Below are positions 16,244 through 24,929 of a stretch of DNA of 64,000 bases, in pieces. The stretch is from JAPOUP01 sp026708635. Lineage in GTDB: Bacteria > Pseudomonadota > Alphaproteobacteria > Rhodobacterales > Rhodobacteraceae. Numbering within the stretch: position 1 is the first letter of the stretch; each line of letters opens with the position of its first letter. Under the pieces are notes generated by a model, which was not told where the DNA came from, searched no databases, and was given only the letters and a program-made list of their open reading frames with translations. The stretch is taken from assembly GCA_965200115.1 (NCBI GenBank), contig OZ241336.1, positions 434,001 to 498,000 on the forward strand. The letters run 5' to 3'. The position numbers and the translations under genes are program-made.

Positions 16244-16978
16244 TCAGTGGCCGAAGACGCTATAGTCGCCTTTCAGGATCATCTGGATCGAGACATGGAT
16301 GCCCAGCAAACCAAAAAACACCCATTGTGAGTTCAGGCCCAGAACAACGAAGTAAAGATATCGCCGGTTGGTCCCGTCCTGCAGGTTCGCGCCGAAGAAA
16401 CCGATCCAGTAGACCAGGGTTCCATGCACCAGCTGCCAATACAGCATCACCCCGATAATGCCCGTGACGGGCGCGGGCAGAATGTCGACGCTGTAGGCGA
16501 CGTACAGGATCAGTGTCGGGACCGGAACCAGAAATCCATTGGCGAAGTCGATATTGTAGCCATAGGAGCGCCGGTCCGCGTAAGAGCGGTCCATCTGCGA
16601 GTAGATGGCCCATAAATCCGCCCATGTGATCGGCAGGAGCAGCCTGGAAAGGGGGACCCTGGAGGCAAGAAAGGCCACAATCGACGAGCGGCCGGTCTCC
16701 AGCTCGAAATCGCGCCAATACCCGATGCGTTGATCGACGTAATCGCGGTGAAGGGCCAGGCAGATCTCCAGGTAACAGACCATCAGGTTGGTGGAGAGAA
16801 ACAGGACCAACAGGGCATGCATGACGCTAAAGTCGCCATGGACCCAGTTCCGGGCGCAAACGCCGGTCAGCGTCAACGCCGACAGAACCAGGCCAGCGAA
16901 CAGCCATATCGGCATTTCCACGCGAAGCCCGCGTGAATCGGGCCCCGCCCGTTCGGTCTCGGTTGGACGTTCAGCCAT
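16244..16978 (-). CDS. multi-pass membrane protein of unknown function
   Basis: Predicted 244 residues (260 if the ATG at 17026 is used; neither start has a good ribosome site). About six or seven membrane segments are visible (for example IWLFAGLVLSALTLTGVC and LLVLFLSTNLMVCYLEI). The polar loops YVDQRIGYWRDF and WADLWAIYSQMDRSYADRRSYG look conserved. Family not recognised; the spread of His/Asp/Glu in membrane-adjacent loops could suit an enzyme or a transporter. A fragment of a close homologue survives at 19749-19835. Confidence 0.65.
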   Translation of the reverse strand: MAERPTETERAGPDSRGLRVEMPIWLFAGLVLSALTLTGVCARNWVHGDFSVMHALLVLFLSTNLMVCYLEICLALHRDYVDQRIGYWRDFELETGRSSIVAFLASRVPLSRLLLPITWADLWAIYSQMDRSYADRRSYGYNIDFANGFLVPVPTLILYVAYSVDILPAPVTGIIGVMLYWQLVHGTLVYWIGFFGANLQDGTNRRYLYFVVLGLNSQWVFFGLLGIHVSIQMILKGDYSVFGH

Positions 16979-17026
16979 CGCCCGCGCGACCGCTGCCGCG
17001 GCCCGCGCCCGCAATGCCGGTCGCAT

Positions 17027-17542
17027 GCGGGCATTCGGACCCGCGGGGCGGGAAAACCCGCGGGGTGTGGGGCAAGGGCGCGGACTTTCGGGCGAGCGCT
17101 CTCACGAAACCGCCGCCCATTGATTCCGGTCTTCAGGTCGAGCCGCCGCAGGGCCCGGATGTACTGCCCCGCACGCTATATCAGCCCCCCTTTCGGATCC
17201 GTCACCGTGGAGAGTCAAGGAAGCTGGCTGGTCACGCTCGCGCCAGCGCACCTCCAGTCCCCGAACCGCATATGCGCGAAATGTGGCATTAGCCGCGCTT
17301 CCCGCCATCAGACCCTTCATTCAGGGAGACGCTCCGTCCGGTTCCTGTCCGTCACTTGCGGCGACAAGGAGTGAAATGCCATTGCCGGCCTCCCCCTCCG
17401 GTTCGCTCTCGCATGCCATTCAATGTCCGCCCCCAAGGCCCGCTCCTTCGTCATGATCGGCGATCCGGCCGCGACGGCGGGAAACCGCGTCGCGAATCGC
17501 CCGGCAGCCGGTTCCCGGCCGGAACCGGGATTTCCCCGCCGG
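17027..17542. other. gene-free stretch
   Basis: About 515 bases between the membrane protein start and the KbaZ-like stop. Short frames on both strands lack ribosome sites and known motifs. No repeat or RNA was recognised. Confidence 0.35.
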
Positions 17543-18787
17543 TCATCCGGAGGTTGCCGCCTCATACTTCCGCAGCGTTAACTCGACCGCTCCCAGCAAT
17601 ATCTCCTCGGCGTTCGTGCCGGCGACATGCGGCAGGAACTGCCCGGCAACCGGCGCGGGGATACGTTTCCCGGCCAGGCGGGACTTCAGGTGCGAAACCG
17701 CGGATTCAGCTTCGGGTGTTGGCCAGTAATACCGTATGCGGTCCGAGTAGCTGAAGTGCCGCTGCAGCCACAGGTCGCTGGAGTCTCCCTCATAGTGCTC
17801 CTTCCAGTTGCCGGGCGTGGCGATCATGATGTCTTCCATCCTTGCCATCAGCCCGCCTCTGGGCGGGTGGCCTTCCAGAACGTCGGCCACGGCGTCGAGC
17901 GCATAGAGCGCCTCGCGCAGGGTAAATGTCAACCAGGGCCCGACCTTGAGGAAGGCGAAGCCGTTTGCGACGAGCGAGCGCAGACCCCCCGCCGTCTGGT
18001 AGTCGGTCGAGTGGGCCTCGAAGACAATGCCCGGGTAGGCGCCCAGCGTGGCGGACAGCGCTCTCGCCCTGTCCGCGTCAAAATGAATGACATCGGAGTG
18101 GCCAAACTCGACGCCGGGCTGGACGACGAGCGCGACCACGCGGGAGAAGGCGTCGTCCAGACCCCTTGCCTCGAACGCGGATCGGTGGGCGTCATGGGTC
18201 CGCGCCACGGCGTCCGGCGCCGTCAGTTTGAGTCGGTCGAGCGGATGTGTCGCGCCGCCGGGGACGGGAACCTCGGTCCCGATGACATAGAGCGGGGGCT
18301 GCGCGCCCCTGTTCCGTTCCGCGACCGCGGCCAGTCGGGCGGCGCGTTCGGCCGTTTCCGCGTCGGCGAGAGCGGCGGGCTCCCCCCTGCATCCGATGGA
18401 CGTGTCCAAATGCAGCTTGGTGAAGCCGGCACGCGCGTAGGCCGCGATCATCGCCTCGGCTTTGGCCATCGCCTCATCGGCGGGCAAACCCTTCCAAGGA
18501 TTGGGGCCCAGGTGATCGCCGCCGAGCACGATCCTGTCCGTGTCGAGACCGACTTTGCCCGCGATGCCCTCGACGAACTCTCGGAAAGCGGCGGGGGTCA
18601 TGCCCGTATAGCCGCCATCCTGATTGACCTGGTTGCACGTCGCCTCGACGAGGACGGTCCGGTCCCCGCTCCCGGCCAGACGAAGCGCCGCCTCGATCAC
18701 CACGGGGTGAGCGGAGCAAACCGAGGTGATCCCAAGATGCTCGCCCCGGTGATACGCCTCGGGGACCGCAAGCAGCGGGTGCTTCAT
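17543..18787 (-). CDS. KbaZ/GatZ-like protein, probable D-tagatose-6-phosphate 4-epimerase
   Basis: Predicted 414 residues of the GatZ/KbaZ family: ITSVCSAHPVVIEAAL, LVEATCNQVNQDGGYTGM, VLGGDHLGPNPWKGL and FEAHSTDYQTA. In enterobacteria the family was named as a non-catalytic subunit of tagatose-bisphosphate aldolase, but no kbaY/gatY partner is here. The gene overlaps a tagatose-kinase-like gene by 4 bases; the same pairing in Agrobacterium is described as converting D-tagatose 6-phosphate to D-fructose 6-phosphate. By that precedent I favour the epimerase role; aldolase subunit is the alternative. The start MKHPLL is set by the ATGA overlap. Confidence 0.8.
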   Translation of the reverse strand: MKHPLLAVPEAYHRGEHLGITSVCSAHPVVIEAALRLAGSGDRTVLVEATCNQVNQDGGYTGMTPAAFREFVEGIAGKVGLDTDRIVLGGDHLGPNPWKGLPADEAMAKAEAMIAAYARAGFTKLHLDTSIGCRGEPAALADAETAERAARLAAVAERNRGAQPPLYVIGTEVPVPGGATHPLDRLKLTAPDAVARTHDAHRSAFEARGLDDAFSRVVALVVQPGVEFGHSDVIHFDADRARALSATLGAYPGIVFEAHSTDYQTAGGLRSLVANGFAFLKVGPWLTFTLREALYALDAVADVLEGHPPRGGLMARMEDIMIATPGNWKEHYEGDSSDLWLQRHFSYSDRIRYYWPTPEAESAVSHLKSRLAGKRIPAPVAGQFLPHVAGTNAEEILLGAVELTLRKYEAATSG

Positions 18788-19740
18788 CGGGCCGCTCCGG
18801 TCATGCGTCGGGCAAACGCTTCCAGTTCCCCAAGCGTCGCCGTACCTTCCATCGGCCCGCGCCTGGTCACCGCCAGCGCGCCGCTCGCCGCGGCGAGCCG
18901 GAGCGCCTCGCGCGGCTCCATGCCCCGCAGCCAAAGCGCGGTGAAGGTTCCTCCAAAGCAGTCGCCGGCACCGGTCGGGTCGACTTCATCGACGGGAAAA
19001 GCCTTCACCGCGTGTGATCCATTCCCGCAGTGAAAGCTGGCGCCAATCGCGCCGCGTTTGTGGACGATGGCCTGAACGCCCAGACCAAGCAGTTCCTCTA
19101 TGGCCGCCTCGGGCGTAATGGCCCCCGTCAGCAGGGTAAGCTCGTCGCCGCTTGGCAGGTAAAGGTCCGTCATTGAGATCATCCTCGACATGGCCTCGGG
19201 CATGCCTTCGGCGGACAGGATCTCGCGGCGCAGATTGGGGTCGAAGGATACCGTGCCGCCCCGGCTTCGAACGCTTTCCGCCGCGCGAAGGTTCAGCGCG
19301 ACGAATTCCGGGCTGGACAGCGAGGATCCCGTGACATGCAGGTGGTCCGCCGTGGCCATCAGGGCCTCGACGGTGTCAGTCACGTTAAGGCGGCCGGCGG
19401 CGCTATGGCCGATGTTGAAGACGAAATCCCTGTCGCCGTTCCCGCGGTAGCGAACGAACGCGCTGCCGGTCGGGCGCTCCGTGTCAACGAAAACGCCGGA
19501 GACGTCGACGCCGTCCCGACCCAGCCGATCCAGATTCAGGCGTCCGAAATCGTCATCACCAACCGCCGATATCAAGGCGACCGGCTGCCCTATCCTGGCG
19601 ACCTGGTCGGCGAAGATGGCCGGGGCGCCGGACGGGAAGGGCCCGGTTAACGGCTGCGCATCGCGGAATCCGTCGCCGATCGTGTCGGCCATGATCTCGA
19701 CCAGGATTTCCCCGATAACCACAATCTTTTTCCCGGACAC
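18784..19740 (-). CDS. PfkB-family sugar kinase, probable tagatose kinase
   Basis: Predicted 318-residue ribokinase-family kinase: N-terminal VVIGEILVEIMA, substrate-side GGAPAIFADQ-type region (here SGAPAIFADQVARIG), and the C-terminal PfkB signature DPTGAGDCFGGTF with the catalytic Asp in GAGD. Usual family length. Translationally coupled (ATGA) to the KbaZ-like gene, as in Agrobacterium tagatose kinase loci. It would phosphorylate D-tagatose made by the polyol dehydrogenases encoded 2-8 kb away. Other ketohexose specificity is possible. Confidence 0.8.
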   Translation of the reverse strand: MSGKKIVVIGEILVEIMADTIGDGFRDAQPLTGPFPSGAPAIFADQVARIGQPVALISAVGDDDFGRLNLDRLGRDGVDVSGVFVDTERPTGSAFVRYRGNGDRDFVFNIGHSAAGRLNVTDTVEALMATADHLHVTGSSLSSPEFVALNLRAAESVRSRGGTVSFDPNLRREILSAEGMPEAMSRMISMTDLYLPSGDELTLLTGAITPEAAIEELLGLGVQAIVHKRGAIGASFHCGNGSHAVKAFPVDEVDPTGAGDCFGGTFTALWLRGMEPREALRLAAASGALAVTRRGPMEGTATLGELEAFARRMTGAAR

Positions 19741-19748
19741 GGCGTTAT

Positions 19749-19835
19749 CCCCATGATGCCCGTGACAGGAGCGGGCAGGACGTCGATGCCATAGGCGACA
19801 TAAAGGATCGGTGTCGGGACCGGAACCGGAAACCC
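19749..19835 (-). pseudogene. fragment of a homologue of the 16244-16978 membrane protein
   Basis: About 87 bases encode FPVPVPTPILYVAYGIDVLP, closely matching FLVPVPTLILYVAYSVDILP of the intact gene, at clearly high nucleotide identity. The flanks do not match. It looks like the last remnant of a tandem or duplicated copy, now upstream of the tagatose kinase start. Confidence 0.75.
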
Positions 19836-20160
19836 GCGGCCGACGCTCGGCGTTACGCCTGCAACCCTATCCATGAGGTGGCCCGCACCCGCCGCGCGCC
19901 GGCCACTCATACCAATCCAACCAAGTGAGGACTCACGAACGGTAGGGGAACGCCATACCGTATTCCATCCCATGGTTCCGCGCGTTGCCGGCGCCCTGGG
20001 TTCCGTGCGTTGCCGGCGTGGCTGGTGACCGCCATTCGCGGATGCCCTGATCGCGCTGCGGCGTCACGCACCAGAGATTGGGCGAATTTCCTGAATGGCC
20101 GCGACTTTCGCGGCCCGACGGCCAACCCGTGCCACACCCCCGGCACTCCCGTCCCGATCC
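19836..20160. other. gene-free stretch with a short tandem repeat
   Basis: About 325 bases with no gene recognised. Near 19975-20025 a unit of about 26 bases (TGGTTCCGCGCGTTGCCGGC and its variant) is repeated twice imperfectly. Confidence 0.35.
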
Positions 20161-20627
20161 CTACTCGGGTTCGCTGATATTCAGTCTCCCCTGGGCGGCG
20201 GCCCGCGGCTCCCTTATCGCGAGCGGGGGATCGCCGACGCCGCCGCTCTTTCGGACAGGTTTCGCGTCAAACGTCTCAAAGGCGTCAACGCGCAGGCGCG
20301 GAGCCGTGGCGACGTGTATCGCGTCTTTGGGTTTGATGCCGTGATCCCAAACCAAATCCCGCCCCGGCTCCGGGATTTTCCGGGAAACGCTGTAAACCCG
20401 AACGTCTTTCCGATAAACTTCCTGACAACCAGCGCCTTGTCCCCGGTGAGGCGCGGGCCACCCCGCATCCATGGAACCTCCGCCAGGGTGAAGGCGGACG
20501 TTATGATCAAGACCCCGCCGCGTTCGGCCCGCCGCAATACGCCGTCACATTTCTCGGCTTTCCCGTCCCCGGCCTTCAGGTGTCCCAAAAAACAGTCGCT
20601 GTCCCAATAAATCTTCTCGACGCTCAT
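20161..20627 (-). pseudogene. frameshifted PIN-domain ribonuclease (VapC-like toxin)
   Basis: Two overlapping minus-strand frames join into one PIN protein of about 150 residues. The first gives IYWDSDCFLGHLKA (first acidic residues), ITSAFTLAEVPWMRGG and TGDKALVVRKF. The second continues with YSVSRKIPEPGRDLVWDHG and KPKDAIHVATA (the conserved K-x-x-D-A-I-H) to IREPRAA. The shift falls near 20430. The first frame's start overlaps the upstream antitoxin-like gene by 4 bases. With the frame broken the toxin should be inactive. Confidence 0.75.
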
Positions 20628-21374
20628 GGACCCGCCATGATCCCCCGAACGTCGTCGGCGGATGGCGGCCCATCGTCTTCGGGCAGTTTCCCGATGCTCT
20701 CCACCTCAATGCCTATCGGTGTCCCGTCCTTCCGGTAGTGGATGCGACCCTCGACCTCGACACGTTTGCGAAAGCTTTGCGGCGCGGTTTCCAGAAGGTC
20801 CTCGGGAACCGCGCAATTAATGGATTTCGGGTACGGAAGATCGTTGACCGCTATCCGGATGGAGCCGGACGCGTCCCGGATTTGCCGAAGCCGGCCTTCC
20901 AGCACCCCATAGTCGTAATAATTCCCTTTCATATCCTCGCGCACGGCCCGCGCGATGCCGGGGCCGATGCTGACCGGACGCCCTTTCACCCAGAGGTGAA
21001 TCCCGCGTCCGTCGTTTCGCCTGCCCGCCAGCTCGGACAATGCCTTCAGGTGCCCAACGGCTCTTTCGCTCACGCCGGAGTTACGCACGTCCCCCCGGGA
21101 GACCGCGCCAGGCGCGTGTTCCGCAATGCGATGGATCATGGCCAGTCGGGACTGTGGCGCGCCCGCGTCCGGCTCGACGCCGACCGGGGAACTCCCCCCG
21201 AACCCTTACGGTCCACGCCACGTCCGCGCCGTCGCCGCTTTGCGCGTTCGTGATTTCAGCGACATACCCGAGGAAGTTTTTTACCGCCGCAAGAAACTCG
21301 TCCGGCGCGAGGCCGTCGCCCGGGTCAATGGTCAGATCGGTGGGAATCCGGTCTTCCGTCGCCAACTTCCGCAC
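20624..21374 (-). pseudogene. frameshifted partner protein of the PIN toxin
   Basis: The N-terminal part (MRKLATEDRIPTDLTIDPGD, FLAAVKNFLGYVAEITNAQ) is in one frame. The rest (VGVEPDAGAPQSRLAMIHRIAE to ADDVRGIMAGP) is in another. The shift lies near a six-base C run around 21195. The joined protein of about 250 residues matches a type I know only as a conserved gene preceding PIN-domain genes in alphaproteobacteria. An antitoxin role is inferred from position and the 4-base overlap. A shorter 171-residue product could still start at 21139. Confidence 0.6.
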
Positions 21375-21733
21375 CTCCGGAACGGATCTTACGCGCCCAA
21401 CGGGTTTCGGTAAAGGAATCTTTTACGCCGGTGTCGCGGTATCCCGCAAAGGCGCGGTTCTGTTATGCCCTGATCCCGCACGGCGCCGCGACGGACAACC
21501 GCAGGCTCGGAACTCCGGAGCGCGTCGTCGCCATGCGGGCGGCGGCGCGCCTCGAACGCGTGACCGTCAGCGAAAGTTTCCGGGCCCCACGCGCGCCACG
21601 GAGAGACGTCAGGCGGCACGGGGCTTCAACCGAAATCAAGCGCGGGAAAGTTTCCGTGAGGGCTTGAGATTACGCTTGACTCAAGTGTTTTCGTCACCAA
21701 CACCCGTTCATCTTTTCAAAACGGGAGGACTGT
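21375..21733. other. upstream region of polyol operon
   Basis: About 360 bases without a gene. The inverted repeat CTTGAG (21663-21668) / CTCAAG (21680-21685) lies about 50 bases before the substrate-binding-protein start and could be the operator of a sugar regulator; no regulator gene lies in the cluster. The start itself follows GGGAGG. Confidence 0.4.
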
Positions 21734-23062
21734 ATGTCCAGCAAGAATACACTGCTCAATACCGCAGTCGGCTTTGGGTTCGCGGCGGCGCTCGCATCCA
21801 CGGCCGTGGCGGAGGAAATCACGATCGCCACGGTGAACAACGCCGACATGATCGTCATGCAAAAGCTGTCGCCGCAGTGGGAGGAAGCGACCGGGAACAC
21901 GATCAACTGGGTCGTTCTGGAGGAAAACGTCCTTCGCCAGCGGACGACGCAGGATATCGCGACGGGCGGCGGCTCGTTCGACATCATGTTCATCGGCGCT
22001 TACGAGACGCCGATCTGGGGCGCCAACGGCTGGCTGACCTCACTGAACGAATTCTACGACGATCCGGACTACGATGCGAATGACATCTTTCAGCTGGTCC
22101 GCAACGGCCTGTCGGCGGACGGCAACCTCTACGCGGTTCCGCTCTACTCCGAAACCTCGTTCACCTTCTATCGCACGGACCTGTTCGAAAAGGCCGGCCT
22201 CACGCCGCCGACCGAGCAGATCACCTATACCGAATTCGCCGAGCTGGCCGCCAAACTGCATGACCCGGAAAACGGCGTCTTCGGCACCTGCCAGCGCGGC
22301 AAGGCCGGCTGGGGCGAGAACATGGCCTTTGTCGGCACCATGGCCAACGCCTTCGGAGCGCGCTGGTTCGACATGGAATGGAACCCGCAGCTCGACTCCC
22401 CGGAGTGGAATGCCGCGATCACGTACTATGTCGACCTGATGACCAACTCGGGCCCTCCGGGCGCCACGGCCAACGGTCACAACGAGAACCGCGCCCTTTT
22501 CAAGGACGGCAAGTGCGCGACCTGGGTTGACGCGACCTCGGCGGCCAACGACGTACGGAATCCGAATACGTCCAACGTTGCGGACGTAACCGACTTCTTC
22601 CAGGCGCCCAAGCAGGAGACCGACAAGGGTACGGGCTGGTTCTGGTCCTGGGCGCTGGCGATTCCGGCAAGCTCCCAGAAGGCCGACACCGCGAAGGACT
22701 TCCTGAAATGGGCGACCTCGAAGGAGTACTTCCAGATGGTCGGCGATACGGAAGGCTGGGTTGCCGTTCCGAGCGGAACGCGCGCCTCCATCCACGAGGA
22801 TCCGCGCCTTCTGGAGGCCGCGCCCTTCGCCGAGACCATCAAGAACGCGATCTTCTCGGTCGATCCGGCGGACCCGACGCGTGATCCTGTACCTTACACC
22901 GGCGTACAGTTCGTGGCGATTCCCGAATTCCAGGGCATCGGCAACTACGTTGGCCAGCAGGTCGCCGCGGCGCTTGCCGGTCAGATGACCGTCGAACAGG
23001 CGCTCGCCAACAGCCAGCAGTTCGCGGTTCGCGAGATGACGAAGGCAGGCTACATCAAGTAA
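21734..23062 (+). CDS. smoE: polyol ABC transporter, periplasmic binding protein (SmoE-like)
   Basis: Predicted 442-residue extracellular solute-binding protein, family 1, with a Sec signal peptide ending ASTAVA-E. GSFDIMFIGAYETPIWGANGWL and LYAVPLYSETSFTFYRTDLFEKAGL are characteristic of sorbitol/mannitol-binding proteins. GGGAGG precedes the ATG. First gene of a transporter-dehydrogenase operon with the gene order of the Rhodobacter sorbitol/mannitol cluster. It captures the polyol in the periplasm and docks on the permeases below. The exact polyol (sorbitol, mannitol, galactitol, altritol) cannot be read off. Confidence 0.87.
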   Translation: MSSKNTLLNTAVGFGFAAALASTAVAEEITIATVNNADMIVMQKLSPQWEEATGNTINWVVLEENVLRQRTTQDIATGGGSFDIMFIGAYETPIWGANGWLTSLNEFYDDPDYDANDIFQLVRNGLSADGNLYAVPLYSETSFTFYRTDLFEKAGLTPPTEQITYTEFAELAAKLHDPENGVFGTCQRGKAGWGENMAFVGTMANAFGARWFDMEWNPQLDSPEWNAAITYYVDLMTNSGPPGATANGHNENRALFKDGKCATWVDATSAANDVRNPNTSNVADVTDFFQAPKQETDKGTGWFWSWALAIPASSQKADTAKDFLKWATSKEYFQMVGDTEGWVAVPSGTRASIHEDPRLLEAAPFAETIKNAIFSVDPADPTRDPVPYTGVQFVAIPEFQGIGNYVGQQVAAALAGQMTVEQALANSQQFAVREMTKAGYIK

Positions 23063-23070
23063 CCTCCTCC

Positions 23071-23107
23071 CGGAGCGGGCCGTGGACCACACCCCGGCCC
23101 GCTCCGG
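23071..23107 (+). terminator. hairpin after the binding-protein gene
   Basis: CCGGAGCGGGCC and its reverse complement GGCCCGCTCCGG lie 9-45 bases after the smoE-like stop. Such hairpins between binding-protein and permease genes commonly stabilise the upstream message and reduce read-through, giving excess binding protein. No T-run follows. Confidence 0.6.
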
Positions 23108-23199
23108 GTTTCGACCCCTGACTTCAGCGCTTTGCGGAAGGCCCGATCCGGGTTTACCTCAAGCGCTGGTCCGGAATCCGCTTCGGGAGGGCAAAGCGC

Positions 23200-24072
23200 A
23201 TGTCCACGAAAGCGTCACGATCCGCCGCGAGAGTGATGATCTCGCCAGCCGTGCTGCTGCTTCTCGGATGGATGCTGGTTCCGCTTTGCCTGACGCTGTA
23301 TTTCTCGTTCCTGCGATACAATCTGCTGCAGATCGGTGACACCCCGTTCGCGGGGTGGGAGAACTACTATTGGTTCATCACCGATCCCAGCTTCAAGGCG
23401 GCGATCAAGAACACGCTGGTACTTGTCGGCGGGGTACTCGCGATCACCACGGTCGGCGGGCTATTCGCCGCGATTCTGCTGGACCGGCCGATGTTCGGAA
23501 CCGGGATCATCCGCATCATGGTGATCGCGCCGTTTTTCGTGATGCCCACGGTTTCGGCGCTTGTCTGGAAAAACATGTTCATGAACCCGGTGAACGGCAT
23601 TTTCGGTCGCGTCGCGACGAGCCTCGGCTTCCAGCCGGTTGACTTTTTCGGGCAGATTCCAATGGCCTCGATTATCATGATCGTGTCCTGGACGTGGTTG
23701 CCGTTCGCGACGCTGATCCTGCTGACGGCGCTTCAGTCGCTTGATCAGGAGCAGCTGGAGGCGGCCGAAATGGATGGAGCGGGATGGTGGAACAGGTTCT
23801 GGTTCATCATGCTGCCGCACCTCGCGCGCGCGATCACGGTGGTGATCCTGATCCAGACGATCTTCCTTCTGTCGATCTTCGCCGAAATCCTCGTCACCAC
23901 CAACGGAGGACCGGGCACGGCAACGACCAACCTGACCTACCTTATCTACGTCTCGTCGCTTCTGCAGTTCGACGTGGGCATGGGCAGCGCTGGCGGCGTC
24001 ATCGCCATCATACTCGCCAACATCGTCGCGATCTTCCTGATGCGAATGATCGGCAGGAACCTCGACGCCTGA
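23200..24072 (+). CDS. smoF: polyol ABC transporter permease 1 (SmoF-like)
   Basis: Predicted 290-residue inner-membrane permease with six membrane segments. The cytoplasmic EAA loop is EQLEAAEMDGAGWWNRFWFI, which contacts the ATPase. Gene order and length match MalF-type sugar permeases of polyol systems. A 137-base gap separates it from the binding-protein gene, where an mRNA hairpin often balances expression (CCGGAGCGGGCC and GGCCCGCTCCGG near 23070-23107 form a 12-base inverted repeat here). Confidence 0.88.
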   Translation: MSTKASRSAARVMISPAVLLLLGWMLVPLCLTLYFSFLRYNLLQIGDTPFAGWENYYWFITDPSFKAAIKNTLVLVGGVLAITTVGGLFAAILLDRPMFGTGIIRIMVIAPFFVMPTVSALVWKNMFMNPVNGIFGRVATSLGFQPVDFFGQIPMASIIMIVSWTWLPFATLILLTALQSLDQEQLEAAEMDGAGWWNRFWFIMLPHLARAITVVILIQTIFLLSIFAEILVTTNGGPGTATTNLTYLIYVSSLLQFDVGMGSAGGVIAIILANIVAIFLMRMIGRNLDA

Positions 24073-24084
24073 GGAGGGAGGATC

Positions 24085-24918
24085 ATGGCTCGCGCTGTCT
24101 CCAAAAGGACCAGGCTCACCAACACCGCCGTTGCCGGAGCGCTCGGCTTCCTGATGTTCTTCCCGATCCTCTGGATCCTGATCCTCGCGTTCAAAACCGA
24201 GGAGGACGCGATCCGGGCGCCACTCGAGGTGCTGTTCGGCTCAGGCTGGACGATGGAAAGCTTCACGACGGTTCAGGAGCGGTCGGACTACTTCAAGCAC
24301 TTCTCCAACTCGGTGATCATCTCGCTGGGGTCGACGTTACTCGGGCTGCTGGTCGCGGTTCCGGCGGCCTGGTCGATGGCGTTTGTCCCGTCGAAACACA
24401 CCAGGAACGTCCTGATGTGGATGCTGTCGACCAAAATGCTGCCGCCGGTTGGCGTTCTGGTCCCGATCTACCTGATCTTCCGTGACCTCGATCTTCTCGA
24501 CAGCCGCTTTGGCCTGACAGTCGTGCTGATGCTGATCAACCTGCCGATCATTATCTGGATGCTCTACACGTATTTCAGGGAGATCCCCGGAGAAATCCTG
24601 GAAGCGGCGCGGATGGACGGCGCGACCCTGCGCGAGGAAATCCTTTACGTGCTCACGCCAATGGCGATCCCCGGGATCGCGTCGACCGTGCTCCTGAACA
24701 TCATCCTGGCATGGAACGAAGCGTTCTGGACGATCAATCTAACCGCCTCGAACGCCGCGCCGCTGACGCAGTTCATCACCAGCTACTCAAGTCCCGAGGG
24801 CCTGTTCTACGCCAAGCTCAGCGCGGCTTCGGTAATGGCGATCGCGCCGATCCTGATCATGGGCTGGTTCAGCCAGAAGCAGCTTGTCCGGGGCCTGACC
24901 TTCGGCGCCGTGAAATAG
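24085..24918 (+). CDS. smoG: polyol ABC transporter permease 2 (SmoG-like)
   Basis: Predicted 277-residue MalG-type permease with six membrane segments and the EAA loop EILEAARMDGATLREEILYV. A GAGGAGGGAGG ribosome site precedes the ATG 12 bases after the previous stop. It pairs with the first permease to form the channel. Confidence 0.88.
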   Translation: MARAVSKRTRLTNTAVAGALGFLMFFPILWILILAFKTEEDAIRAPLEVLFGSGWTMESFTTVQERSDYFKHFSNSVIISLGSTLLGLLVAVPAAWSMAFVPSKHTRNVLMWMLSTKMLPPVGVLVPIYLIFRDLDLLDSRFGLTVVLMLINLPIIIWMLYTYFREIPGEILEAARMDGATLREEILYVLTPMAIPGIASTVLLNIILAWNEAFWTINLTASNAAPLTQFITSYSSPEGLFYAKLSAASVMAIAPILIMGWFSQKQLVRGLTFGAVK

Positions 24919-24929
24919 GGAAAGAGGGA

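Noticed and set aside
21081..21139. start of the antitoxin-like gene at the ATG at 21139 as an intact 171-residue gene
   Set aside because: Similar coding sequence continues upstream in another frame to 21374 across a C6 run, so a frameshifted longer gene is more likely.
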